DNA of 64,000 bases from Cristatella mucedo (Eukaryota > Bryozoa > Phylactolaemata > Cristatellidae): the NCBI GenBank assembly GCA_009760855.2, contig WPIO01000054.1, forward strand, positions 97,001 through 161,000, written 5' to 3'. A program made the position numbers and the translations under genes. Every line of letters begins with the position of its first letter. Position 1 is the first letter of the stretch. Of this stretch, positions 10,229-20,515 are shown in pieces. Under the pieces are notes generated by a model. That model saw only the letters and a list, made by a program, of their open reading frames with translations. It made no database searches and was not told the origin of the DNA.

Positions 10229-11040
10229 CAGGCGGGTGAACGTTTTGACTCTCTGGCCAAAATGATTTCTAAAAGTTTACAGGGGGCCGGGCCAGAAGTG
10301 GAGAATAGTGTGTTTGTGTGAACTAATATAAATCTAATGAAAAAACATCGCATGAAAAGTTTTGGCCTTTAACAGGCAGCAAAACACTATTTCGCTTAGT
10401 TTATTGTAACAATTTGTATAAATTTATTAGATTAATAACGTAATAATAGACTCCCATTCAGTTTCAGTGGGAACAGTGTTGGTTGTCTCCTTTTCGCGCA
10501 AGTGCATCAATGTCTGAAGGTATGTTTGTTGTAACAATTCTCAAGATACATCCGAGGTGTTGGTCATTTAAATTGGATCAGTGACGGGCTTTGTTGATGT
10601 TCGTGACGCTGAATGTCTACTCACACACACGTGGGTTGAGCCAAACAACGCCAGTATCTTCTGTGCCATCCTCTGGGAAACGTGGCTTCGTTAAGTGAAG
10701 CATAAAATTCGTTCAGTTTAAGAGAGTTGAACATCTCTTTTAATACAGAGTCAGACTGAAGGTCTATTAGTACCAACTTCAACTCCTGTGGTGCTGTTTC
10801 GGGGTCTTGTGACAGGGGACAGGACACCAGATGAAGTGACCTTTCAATTTAATTTTTTGAAAGTCGGTGAAAAGACGACAGAATTCTCCGTACAGGTCGT
10901 CCAGTGATTTGCAGTATTTCTGCGCGCTTCAGGTTGCCTCTTTCTGCAAGGCTAGTGTCGGGAAATGAGTAAAAGATTTGTTTGAAATTTGTCCGGAGTG
11001 AAGATTGAGCTTCAATTTGAAGGCCCTAACATTTGAGTAC
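10229..11040 (-). mobile_element. hAT transposon relic (ZBED5/GTF2IRD2-like transposase C-terminus)
   Basis: At 10229 the sequence opens with CAGGCGGGTGAACGTTTT and a GGGGGCCGGGCC block, the look of a hAT terminal inverted repeat. On the minus strand, 10980-10640 encodes in pieces (with frameshifts) KYCKSLDDLYGEF, then LVLIDLQSDSVLKEMFNSLK and LNEFYASLNEATFP. This is the usual segment before the hAT dimerisation domain in transposases related to vertebrate ZBED5 and GTF2IRD2. The dimerisation domain itself and the other terminus are not seen. Dead element. Confidence 0.7.
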
Positions 11041-11756
11041 CTCTCGTGCACCACCTAAATGCGCTCACAAATTACGTAATACCTCGGTGAAGCCGCGAGA
11101 GCACCTAAAGTAAAGAGTGGAATGATATAACTAACATATGCTATGACGTAATAACCAAGCTAATAAAAAAAAGTAAAATTTCTTGCGTGTGTGTGTGTGT
11201 GTGTGTGTGTGTCTGTGTGTGTGTGCTCGTGCTTGTTTGGCTGTTAAGACTGCAAAATGGTGACAAATGAATTATTGAAAAATGCATTCTGGAGAATGTA
11301 TGTGCTTGTCAAAATTTTCAAATTTCACTATTAACTGCCGCAAAGCGCAAGCTCTAATATTACTTTATTTTCGTACTCCAACTTACACCAAATCATGCAG
11401 AGTATGTGAGAGGCCTGTCTGGTGCGGCGTGCTCTTGCGACAGTCTCACAGAAATGATAGCGACAGGATGCTTCAACAAGTCGGTAAATTTACTGTAAAG
11501 TTTCAGTAGAAAAACTGTTTTACAATTGGTTTTATATGTACTATTTATTTATTATATATTTGACATTCCAAACTATACATTAAAATATATATTAAAGCAG
11601 TGAGGTATCTTAGCCAAAGGAGTCCTGCCACGCCGATGCGGCGGGGCTACCCATAACTCCTGATTCAGGAACACGGACCACGCGTCTTCCGACCCGGTAA
11701 TAGCGTCTAAAACGCACAGCCGCCGCAACATCAAGGTTTTGTTGCTCACTTTTAGG
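11041..11756. other. No gene seen; (GT)n tract
   Basis: Holds a (GT)n microsatellite at 11186-11224 with one GTCT interruption, and AT-rich sequence around 11520-11600. Confidence 0.55.
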
Positions 11757-12254
11757 TCACTTCATTATTTGGCTCCAGCCGATCTTTCAGATCTACTTCC
11801 TCACCTGGCCAAGCATCGCACCACCCGATTGTCAGAATCCAACAGTTTACCACTACCTCGTACAAACCTTAAATCCTATGGAGACCGTGCATTTAGTCAG
11901 TGTGCTCCCAAAGCTTGAAACTCACTATCGACTAGCGTCACGACATCCCCTGACTTGACCACACTTAAAAAGAAATTAAAAACGCAACTATTTAGGACAG
12001 TATTTAGTGGGTTCATTTGATTTGTCCTTTATGTGCTTATAAGTGCTGACTCTGTGCATGCTGCCACTAACCACACTTGCATGCTGACCCTGTGCATGTC
12101 ACCCCTAACGATGTTATTCATGTTGTTCATCCAGCATGATATTACTCACCATTCGATCGCGTTTCCCTTGCAGCAAATGTAAAGCGTCTAGGAAGAGATT
12201 GAGTTATCTGAGGCGCTTTATCAAGTGCGTTATTATTATTGTTATTATTAATGC
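11757..12254 (+). mobile_element. LINE family A, 3' fragment with hairpin and tail
   Basis: Starts within the C-terminal coding region, continues through the 3' untranslated region, the hairpin (12180-12220) and an imperfect (ATT)n tail. It lies tail-to-tail against the 3' portion of an R2-type element, which it seems to have truncated on insertion. Confidence 0.85.
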
Positions 12255-12255
12255 T

Positions 12256-12675
12256 GATTTCCGCCAAGCAGGCTCCATCTTCTGGCAACCAGCTGCCCAG
12301 GGCGCCGATCACAAAGGACCTCACCACTGCCTCTCATACCTATCGACCATTTTTCCGGGCCGCCACCACCAGGGCGTCCTTGCCGCAGTTAAACGGCACC
12401 GTAACGTCGACTGCGACCACGTCGGTGCCGTTGTCGATGACGAGGTCCGGCTTAAGAGCCGGGTCCCGAGGGGCAGGGGGAAGCACGACCAGGCGAGCGG
12501 CAAGCGCTCGCCGTGGCCGGAATAGCGTCGATTAGGTGACCCAGAACGAGGTTGTGGCGAGCCATTATGGCTGGCCGCAGCGGCCGGCCGTCGTTTAAAA
12601 CGGGGAAGACTGTACGTGCGTTATCTGTACGTGTTCGGTAGTAATTTGAGTTGGAGCCTGACCGAGGTGGCAAAG
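12256..12675 (-). mobile_element. R2/NeSL-type LINE relic (restriction-like endonuclease domain)
   Basis: The minus strand encodes FPVLNDGRPLRPAIMARHN, then PDLVIDNGTDVVAVDVTVPF, a decayed KMVDRYE and finally VRSFVIGALGSWLP. This order (Arg-His-Asn, then Pro-Asp-Leu-Val, then Val-Asp-Val-Thr-Val-Pro-Phe, then Gly-Ala-Leu-Gly-Ser-Trp) is characteristic of the C-terminal restriction-like endonuclease of R2/NeSL/CRE-group retrotransposons. At least one frameshift breaks it at about 12350. It is a lineage distinct from the APE-type LINEs A and B. Only the last ~140 codons survive. Confidence 0.7.
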
Positions 12676-12767
12676 CCGAACATCGACACTCACCATATCT
12701 GGTGGTTAGGTTTTTTAAATTTACGGCCGATGGCGGACTTGATTTGTGTTGGAGGCAGTTAAACTAC

Positions 12768-13215
12768 AGTGCCAGCTAAACCAGCCTCATTGCGGTGGAT
12801 CGTTATTATTCGCGATCGCACATACGACAGTTATTACCGAAGCCGCATTAAAAGCCGGCGCACTGGGATAGGCGGGAGTCACCTATTCGAAACTCTGAGC
12901 ACTCGCTTTGGTGCTGATTTGAGCCCTAGGTCACAGACAGTCGGTGTGCGTCACGGCCGCTGTATAACGGCTGTAGACGTCAGCCGCTGTCAACATAGAC
13001 TACTTTGCACTCTGGACACGTGATATGTCGAGGATTGAGTGCTCTTTGTCGCTGCCGCGTTCCCGTTACTGCCGGCGGAACTGCGTGTATTAGTACAGCA
13101 CCCAATTACGAGCTGCAAGCTCCAGGCGTCAGCGCTATGAACGCTGCATTTGCGGCCTAGTTCGTCGGAGGCACACAGCGAGCGTTCGTAGCAGTGCAGG
13201 TCGGAGCGGTGCATC
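12768..13215 (+). repeat. Unclassified interspersed repeat X, copy 1
   Basis: Aligns along its length, with indels, to 14660-15135 and 40668-41165. Shared landmarks in order: CCAGCTAAACCAG, CGAAGCCGCAT, GTCGCTGCCGCGTTCC, CGCTGCATTTGCGGCC and GCGAGCGTTCGTAGCA. No open frame is conserved, and I found no clear terminal inverted repeats or tRNA head. Confidence 0.7.
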
Positions 13216-13284
13216 TTCAGCGAGCCACTTCGAATTCGGGTGCATTCGCTGCATCTCTTTGTGAAAGAACGGTTCAAAAAAGAA

Positions 13285-13435
13285 ATAAATGAATAAAATG
13301 TATTTGCATTGCGCCCTAAGAGAACTTCACCTCTATTCAGGGACTTCGCGTACGCCACGAGGCTAACGAGCTCACGACCTCGGGATGACCTCGGTCAGGG
13401 CGAGCGCTTTAACCATTCGGCAGACTCAGCGCGGC
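13285..13435 (-). mobile_element. tRNA-headed SINE, copy 1
   Basis: Read on the minus strand: a tRNA-like head with A box (TCTGCCGAATGGTTAA) and degenerate B box (GGTCGTGAGCTC), then CCTGAATAGAGGTGAAGTTC and a LINE-A-like hairpin tail, then an A/T-rich end. Total about 150 bases. Confidence 0.75.
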
Positions 13436-14659
13436 GTTTTACGGAAGACTTGAAGTGGCCCGCTTTCTGCTCACACGTTCGTACTCTGCAAAATGGCTGA
13501 CGGCACAGAAAGCCTTTCCCTGTAGCACGCCCGCCGTCAGTAAAAAGCTCCGTCTGAAGCCAAATCTTGAGAAGGAGTTTAATTACAGAGTGGTTGACAC
13601 GTGACAGCTGCGGCTCCGGCGAGGCAACTCAGAAGCTACCCCTTCCGGCAAGCGTTCTCGCAAACGACACATGGTCAATCGAACACGGCCTCTTCTCCCC
13701 GAACCAATAGAGGCGAAGAAAGAGAAGAAGAAGCTTGCGGCTCGGGGTGGGGGGGGGAGGCAGTGAGAATGCCACGCGCGAGGCCAGTTTAGTCAAGAAC
13801 CGTGCACAATGGGCAAAGGTCACTCGCACGGTCGACTGAATTTCTTTTCAGATCGCCTCTCAGAGCCGGTGTTGATTGTAGGTTGGTTGTCAGCACAGTG
13901 CCGAGATCCCAAGCAATGACCTTAGCTGCGCGACATTGTGCGAAGCGATCGGCTCACGTTACGATAAAGCTGCCGCCGCAGCCAACTTTTCCGGTCTGTG
14001 GGCGCGCGGGCGTGAGCTCTCTGGCGACGGCAACACAACCGATCGCGTCATGGGAGCGCGTAGCGCGCGAAAGCGCTCTCTTTCCAGCCACCGTTCAGGA
14101 GTACTACGTACTGTCTTGATTAAACTCGTACGTTCTACGGATGTTATTAGGTGGAGCAGCATCAGCCTATCGGGCGCTGCGTCGGTAGCAGTCGTAGCTC
14201 GATATCGGACCTTGCGAATAGGGCGTGGCATCGGTCTCTTTTAAAACGGAGCATAAAAATGGCTGGCGGACAGTGCTCTATCTTACACTGATTTTGAGAC
14301 TCTTCCAAAAAACCGATACGTTTGTTTCCATGAAGGCTGAATAGCCCGTAGGATTAGTTCTGTCATCGGCATCGGATGCAGTCGTCGGCATTGGAGTGCT
14401 GTCGTCAGAAAGTGCTGCCATTTCTCCACTAGAAAGACCCAATAACTTTATGCGACAGAACGAAGAACGTAGCCATCGGATGGTACGCCTCTAACCTGTG
14501 AACTGCGACCCTTAGCTTCGCGGTCCGTCTACAAAGAGGAAAAACTAGGATCTGAAGGATTCTGGGAAGGCATTTCCTTACGCTGCTCTCCTTCAGTGCT
14601 CCAGTTTCAGGTCAATCTCGTGGGCGTGTCCCGGATGTTGAGAATAGCTAGCCTAATAA
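13436..14659. other. No gene seen
   Basis: Moderately GC-rich sequence with a (G)9 run near 13748. Several short frames overlap on both strands, without conserved features. Confidence 0.45.
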
Positions 14660-15135
14660 TCGCGCCAGCTAAACCCGTCGGATTTTGGCTGATTATGAAT
14701 ATTTACAATTGTGGAATCATTTATGGCTGAGGCCGCATAACAGCCGGTGCCATATGATAGTTAAGTTATCGCGATTGTGTATTTGGTCTTCGCGTTTCGG
14801 CTGCAGGACGGAGAGTCGTTGCTGTATGTCATGGCTTCTGTTATTTGCCTGTAACCGTTTCCGCTACTGCCAAATATGAGTGTCTACATTGCGGGTACGG
14901 ACTGCATAAGTTAAAGGGCGAGCGCTCTTTGTAGCTGCCGCGTTCCAGCTACTGCCAGCCGGCGTACTCTTGTGCGTGCATTAGTGCAGAACCTACAAGC
15001 AGCTGGCCGTGCTGCAAAGCCCAGGCGTTATCAGTATTTATCGCCTGCCGGCAGAGACTAGCGCGTTACGAGTGCAGTTTTTGAGGCCTAGTTCTGACCG
15101 GATGTACGAGCGTATCCTACGCTTGCAAAGCTAGT
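14660..15135 (+). repeat. Unclassified interspersed repeat X, copy 2
   Basis: Second copy of repeat X, same orientation as the first, with GCGCCAGCTAAACCCG at its start, GAGGCCGCATAACAGCCGG, GTAGCTGCCGCGTTCCAGC and GAGGCCTAGTTCTGACCGGA. It is markedly diverged from copies 1 and 3, so the family is old. Confidence 0.7.
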
Positions 15136-15298
15136 GAGTTAAACTTTTAAATCGGCTCTCAGTATGTTGCTGAGCGACGACCGACCTCGCACGTGAATCG
15201 CGGCGCGGGTGTGTTGGCATTCAGCTGAGCCATTGCTGGTTTGCTTCGCATTCGACCACATCAAGGCCCAAAGAGTTTCCAATCAGTCGAGCCTTCAG

Positions 15299-15360
15299 AT
15301 GAGCACGTACCAAGTCCGTCAGCCCCTCCTGGTGGCCACCGATGGTGAACCTCCGTCTGG
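15299..15360 (+). CDS. Possible short exon (unidentified)
   Basis: An acceptor-like GAGCCTTCAG precedes ATGAGCACG, which opens a frame (MSTYQVRQPLLVATDGEPPS) ending at a strong donor, CTGG/GTACGT, at 15361. The combination of acceptor, ATG, ordinary codon composition and donor is exon-like, but I do not recognise the peptide and see no partner exon. It could be chance. Confidence 0.2.
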
Positions 15361-15529
15361 GTACGTACTGAAACCCGCATTCGTAACCAAGGGCACAAGT
15401 GATACTCTTCTGTATAGTAACCGAGTAAATTTGCCTTTGTAATTATGTCTGCTCTTAGTTCTTACCGGAGGTCCTACTAATCGGCCACCGTGATTTCTGC
15501 CGATGAGAATTGAGATGGCATGGTCAATG

Positions 15530-15665
15530 CGATGTATCTCCGTCTGTAGCTAACTCAGCAAAGCCACAAAGACTAAGTGTGTAAACAGCAAGCCACTTTT
15601 CTATAGCGCATTCGAAGCATAAGCGGGTCTAGGTGCTCGTTCGGTAGCCAACCTACTTAATTTCG
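15530..15665 (-). mobile_element. LINE family B, 3' terminal fragment
   Basis: Minus strand ends in GGAGATACATCGC after the family B 3' region; only the last ~135 bases remain. Confidence 0.75.
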
Positions 15666-15764
15666 AGCCTTAGCGTCACTTCCTGAAACACACTATTTTA
15701 TCCATTTAACTGATATGGCAGCACAGTTCGTTGATGATCACTTTACAAATAGTAAGTGTAATAC

Positions 15765-15925
15765 AAATAAATGTAATACATTCATAGAGCACCCTAAGAA
15801 AACTTATTCTCGATTAAGGTGCTTCACAATTGCGGCAGGGCTCGAGCCCACGACCTCGGTCATCGAAAACAGTCGCCTCTGTCTCGGATGACTAAAGGCA
15901 AGTGCCACAACTACTGAGCCAGCAA
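15765..15925 (-). mobile_element. tRNA-headed SINE, copy 2
   Basis: Minus strand: A box TGGCTCAGTAG, B box GGGCTCGAGCCC, then the hairpin tail with arms AGCACC and GGTGCT. The paired arm bases differ from the GCGCC/GGCGC version but still pair. Confidence 0.8.
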
Positions 15926-16044
15926 AAATCACAATAATAATAACTTTTTCTGGCAGTCTAAGATTTCCTTTATAGAAGTTTGACTGCAGTTGGATGGCAG
16001 CCCTAAACTCTTTGACTCATCACCACATGATTTGGCCAAGGGTT

Positions 16045-16130
16045 AACCAGCTCACCATTGATGGCTAAGGTCATGGTGCTCGCCTGTGACCACTAAGGTC
16101 TTGGGTGCGAGCCGTGGGTCTTACGCGAAG
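16045..16130 (+). mobile_element. Possible SINE head remnant
   Basis: Reads GATGGCTAAGGTCATGGTGCTCGCC, then GGTCTTGGGTGCGAGCCGTG, the same A-box/TGCTCGCC/B-box order as the SINE heads, but no hairpin tail follows. Confidence 0.4.
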
Positions 16131-16431
16131 TGATTCAGTTTTTTGTAGCTCAATGCGATTACAATTTCTATCATAATTATGTTGTATTGTTAGTAGGCAT
16201 TAGCACATCATGCTGCCTTCGTGTTTATGCCTATGACGTGGCTGCAACGAGACGTCTAGGCATCGAAGTATGTGATTTACCGTTAGCTCGAATGGTAAAG
16301 TAAGCAAGCCAGCTACCAAAACTTCGTCACGAAGGAGAATGTATAAATATGTCGCTCGCTACCCATAAATCCCTCTTCTCTCTGAGACAGGCTGCAAATG
16401 TGCCTACATGTAAACGGCCGTTCGTCGTATT

Positions 16432-16500
16432 AATAATAATGCACTTGATAAAGCGCCGTCAGAGAACTAAATCTCTTCCTAGGCGCTTTACATTGTGTGG
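16432..16500 (-). mobile_element. LINE family A, tail only
   Basis: (AAT)n followed by the intact hairpin (AAAGCGCC/GGCGCTTT arms) and a few bases more. An extremely 5'-truncated insertion, or a SINE tail. Confidence 0.75.
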
Positions 16501-17689
16501 AGCCCTCAATCTACGGAGCCCTTATCTATGGAGCCCACAAAGTATTGGATACGGTTCGGTCTTGGGCTCTTAATTATTCCAAATCTAAACTCCTCTCTAG
16601 AGCCGACATTTTCCAAATAAAATCTCTACTTCCATTTGCAAGCAGGTGAGATGATACGCGGCTATGCTGATCCATCAACCTTTCTAAGTGCTAATTCACA
16701 TTCAATTACCTAAATGCATGCATCTACGACATTCATAATCGGATTTCTATGCACTTCCCATATACATTATCGGTACGCTCTTTATTCAGCACTCCCGTAC
16801 TATACCAACAATCGTCTGCAACTGATACCAAGTTGCTCGTCTCTTCCGTTGTCAGAGGCACAGCTGCCACAGAACCCTACACTTTTTTGAGCTGCACTGA
16901 CTATTCTTAGGAACTTGGATGCTAGCACCAAATCAATTTCAAGATCCTCAAGATCTTTCAAGATCCTCAAGCCGTAAAGTCAAGTCGTAAAGTTTCAAGT
17001 CGTAAAGGTAACTTCACTCATATGCATCAGTGTGTGAATTCAACCTCTTCGCCCGCACGCTGTGCTGTCGTACAAGCCGCACAAGCCTCTCTCGGAATCT
17101 AGTCATCACTTGCCATCACTCGCAAGGAACAGATCTCTTTTAGTGATCAAGCCTTCAGGTGAATTGTGCTTAAAGTCCGGGACTCGCGTCCTGTTACAGT
17201 CAGCATGTGCAATGACCTAGGATCTTTAAAGTGTGGACTCACGGTGCTTCTGTTCCTGCCAGTTTTTCCATCGTTCTGTTGAACTTGCCTGTTTAGGTCA
17301 AGTTCGATTCGCTTGCCTACGCATGCATGATTCAGTACATGATGATAGCTAGAAGTTTAACTCAGATGTGCCTTTGAGTGGCTTCACTTTTGCTTGAGCC
17401 TTCAGGCCTGAGCATAATCCTTGCTAGCTTTTGCAAGATTGATAGTATGCATGTCTTTATCCCTTAAGTACCGATGCTCTTGCAGCGAGTAATGAGACAT
17501 GTCGATAGAGATGAAGCTCTCCAGTGAACCTATGAAAAAGACTTTTTATTCTTAACATTACTAATATTGGATGTTGATTCGAACGTGAAATTCAACAAAT
17601 TGTTTAACGGTAAACGTAATGGGAGAGTTTTAGAAATGGTAGATCGGTGGACGCTGAATTATGTAAATAAAGCAATGATAGCTTGATTG
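16501..17689. other. No gene seen; short tandem repeat
   Basis: At about 16938-17010 short units (TCAAGATCCTCAAGATC, then three AAGTCGTAAAG units) repeat in tandem. No coding evidence. Confidence 0.5.
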
Positions 17690-18345
17690 AACCACCACGT
17701 GTCGTATCGGGGTCAGGTCTCGCCCACGAGATCGGTCACCTGTAGAGTCCCTCGAGGTCCGTCCTCGGCCCCTTGCTGTTTGTAATTTTCTCTCAAGCTC
17801 TGGGAAAAGTGATATTAAGGCCCAAGGAATAGGATTTCCTTTTTATGCTGACGATACTCAGCTGTATTTGTCATTAAAACCACAGGAGTCTGCTGCAGTA
17901 ACTAATAAACTGAATGCTTGACTTAACGACATCGTTTAGCATTCAAGAAATCCTCCGACATCCTAGATAGTACTATCCTGGATGTTGGAGGATTTCTTGA
18001 AACTAAATGAAGATAAAACTGGGGCTGCTCATAGGACACCCTAAGGTTGTTGCTGGATTTGGAGGTTTTCCACTTCTAATAGGTGATGTCGTTGTGCGAC
18101 CATCGCCACATGCTCGAAATTCAGGTGTCGTTTTTGACCGCTGCCTAAACTTTAAAAGCTTCATTCAGAACACTGCTTCTACAGCTTGCCATCACGGCTG
18201 ATCGATATCTAAGATAATGAGCTCTCTTCCATGATGGCTTGCAGAAAGAATTCAACTAGCTCCTTAGTTTGGTCTCGGCTTGGTTATTGTAATTACTATT
18301 TAGATTGGCTACCAAAGAAAGCAACTTGGCCGCTGCAAATCTCTT
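17690..18345 (+). mobile_element. LINE family B, internal RT fragment with foldback
   Basis: The plus strand corresponds to 58630-59225 of the better copy and includes a decayed TPQGSVLGP and FYADDTQLYLS. A 60-base near-perfect palindrome at 17942-18001 is inserted in the SWMSENFLKLN segment. Truncated at both ends. Confidence 0.8.
17942..18001. repeat. 60-base foldback inside LINE B
   Basis: Arms 17942-17963 and 17980-18001 pair with one mismatch. The spacer contains the 12-base palindrome GATAGTACTATC (17966-17977). Sister copies have only the right arm, so the left arm is a secondary inverted copy. Confidence 0.85.
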
Positions 18346-19134
18346 CTTGATCCTGTAACGACCAAAGTGGTGGTTGATTGTTAATTTTTTCAAAGGTCGG
18401 TGGTCTTCACCGCTTGACCCGCTCGTTGTGCTATGCTAACACAAGACCCGGGCAGGAGAACATGAGTCCAAGTTCTCCAGCGTTCATGAGTACTGACGCT
18501 ACACCAGCTGAGCCGGCTGAGTGCCCTCTCTCGTGCTGCAGTAACCTCCATCCTCTGGCAGAGCGAACGCCCAGCTGCAGCTTGGACATCACGAGCTGCT
18601 GCTATCGGATTAGTCATCATTAAAAGACTTGATCAATTTCGATTGTCATACCTTCATTTTTATGACAGTAGCTTTGAGCTCTGAGGTATTGACTCTTTTC
18701 TCGGGTCTTTTCTCATTTAAGAATAAAGCCACAGCACTATCCTAATCTAGTCTTTAGTAAATCAAGTAATTATGCACCTGTAGTCCGGAATAGGCACCGA
18801 CACGGCTGCAGAACTCACTGTGGATCCAACAAACCATCTCGCCCTGGCATGGCACTTGAAACTGCCTGCTGCTATCGTCACAGATTTATTTAGTACTACC
18901 AGTATTGCGTGTTTAATCTTGTGATTCATCCAAAAAGCTTAACGAACACATTTATCTTCCCGGCAACATCTCTAATGTGCCAAATTTTTATGCATGTTGT
19001 GTGCACACGATTCACTAGCCTTTACTGCTGTTTCAGTTGCTTTCCTGATTGGGGGCATGTGCCTGCCTTAAACAGCCATTTCTTGCAAGCTTCATTTTGA
19101 AAATTGAGTTTGTTAAAATGACGTGTTACACAAC
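18346..19134. other. No gene seen
   Basis: Unique sequence 3' of the HtrL-like gene. A minus-strand AATAAA lies at 18888-18894, about 570 bases beyond the stop codon, and could be its polyadenylation signal. Confidence 0.4.
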
Positions 19135-19459
19135 TGGATGGCGCCGAATTCACAACACACCGTTGCAACTTCGAGACCGGCAGCAAATTCTACGAAATTA
19201 GGCTAGCTCGCCCCATGTTCAACGGTTTCTACTCGAAAAATGCACCCACTATCCCATTAACTCAGTCAAGGTCGCTTACGGCTTCCGCCCGAGCGGCTTC
19301 TACCGTTCACAGCAGACGAAGTGTATCAGGAAAGGGGCACGCGAAGTGAAGGCTGGGTTGGTTGGCCGCATCGTGTGTCCGTTTTTCAGTTGCAACGTCG
19401 GCCACTTTGTGACGCGATGAGTGGGACGTGTCGCTGGCTGTAGCGTCGTCGGCACTGTC
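19135..19459 (-). other. Conserved 3' flank (probable 3' UTR) of the HtrL-like gene
   Basis: This stretch aligns with 1361-1690 of the truncated copy, for example GTCAAGGTCGCTTACGG and CGACGCAGCTG nearby. Reading frames do not agree between copies, so it is more likely untranslated than coding. Confidence 0.5.
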
Positions 19460-20515
19460 TCAGTCGTGCAGCTCGTACGAGCAGGAATGGTGCTGGGCGG
19501 CCTCAGTGCCACCGCCGCTCCTGCTCTCTAACCCATCCCGACGCAGCTGCATGGGCAGCTGGAACCAACGGTCGTCGTTGCCCGTGGGCACCACGGCCTG
19601 CAGCGGCACGACGGGCCGCGGTCTCGTTTCCGGCAGGTACATGGCCATGATCACGCTCTGGTCGTGGTTCGCCAGACCGGCGCTCAAATAGTCCGTCGCA
19701 CGCTTCCGGTAGTCGTCGCCGAAGCTCTGCATGACGTCACCTCTCGCAAGGAAAAACCCGCCGCCGACCCAGTCGACGCCGTTTCGCAGCACCGACACGA
19801 CCGTGCGTTCGGCTCCGGCCGGATATATAAGGGCGAACATGACCGAATCGTCGCGATGGCAACGCGGCGCGCGGAGCGTGAAGAACTCTCCCTTCGCCTC
19901 GCTCGGCAGCGTCCGGTAGATGCCGATGTCCATCCAGGCGAAGTGCGTCGAGCCGAACGGGTTGTCGCTGGCAGTGCGCGCCACCAGCTCGTACTTGGCG
20001 TGCATGGCGCACGCGTATGCCGCGTTCGTCGACTTGGGGTGGTTCTTTGGGTAGTCGGGCTGCTCGAACACTCTCTTCGTGCGATTATGCAGCGAGAAGG
20101 CCCACGTGTCCGAGCGGTTCACCATGACGATCTCGGTGGGCAGTCCCTGGCGAACCTCGACAAAAGCTGCAGCCAACGCAGCATCGTCAAAGTAGGCTAC
20201 GACGGCGTTTCGCATGAAGCGGTAGGGCCACATCCAGTTAAAGTACACGCTCGGTCCCCTGGTGGCGGTCTCCGAACCCTTTTGAATAGAGCCGAGATTG
20301 AAGTAGGCCGTGACGACGGTGAAGTTTCTGTTCACGACGGCAGACGACGTCTTGGTCGTCGGTGGTGTCACTGTGGGAGCCAAAGAACAGTCATTCCCTG
20401 GCTGTGTCAGCAGGCGGTGAATAGGAAGCCAGTGCAGTAGCGATCCTGCTGTGACAAAAATGGCTAGGCTCAGCAGAGCTATCGCTAGAGCTGTATGACT
20501 TCGGACACGGCACAT
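19460..20515 (-). CDS. HtrL/YibB-domain type II membrane protein, glycosyltransferase-like
   Basis: A 351-residue protein. The in-frame ATG at 20515 is chosen because it gives an eight-residue cytosolic tail (MCRVRSHT) before one hydrophobic anchor (residues about 9-29), the layout of Golgi type II enzymes; the frame is open further upstream but has no other ATG. A Thr/Pro-rich stem follows, then the HtrL_YibB domain: FTVVTAYFNLG at about 65-75, YFDD at 108-111, FAWMDIGIYR at 192-201, WVGGGFFLARGD at 249-260 and HDQSVIMAMY at 284-293. N-glycosylation sequons occur near 64, 133 and 144. The family is glycosyltransferase-like but its substrate is not established. The last ~35 residues are poorly constrained, because the truncated copy at 1361-2165 diverges there. 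No introns are needed within the domain. Family assignment is from motif recognition only. Confidence 0.75.
   Translation of the reverse strand: MCRVRSHTALAIALLSLAIFVTAGSLLHWLPIHRLLTQPGNDCSLAPTVTPPTTKTSSAVVNRNFTVVTAYFNLGSIQKGSETATRGPSVYFNWMWPYRFMRNAVVAYFDDAALAAAFVEVRQGLPTEIVMVNRSDTWAFSLHNRTKRVFEQPDYPKNHPKSTNAAYACAMHAKYELVARTASDNPFGSTHFAWMDIGIYRTLPSEAKGEFFTLRAPRCHRDDSVMFALIYPAGAERTVVSVLRNGVDWVGGGFFLARGDVMQSFGDDYRKRATDYLSAGLANHDQSVIMAMYLPETRPRPVVPLQAVVPTGNDDRWFQLPMQLRRDGLESRSGGGTEAAQHHSCSYELHD

Noticed and set aside
19664-20440. 258-codon plus-strand frame
   Set aside because: Exact antisense of the HtrL-like gene in a GC-rich coding region; the minus-strand frame carries the conserved motifs.
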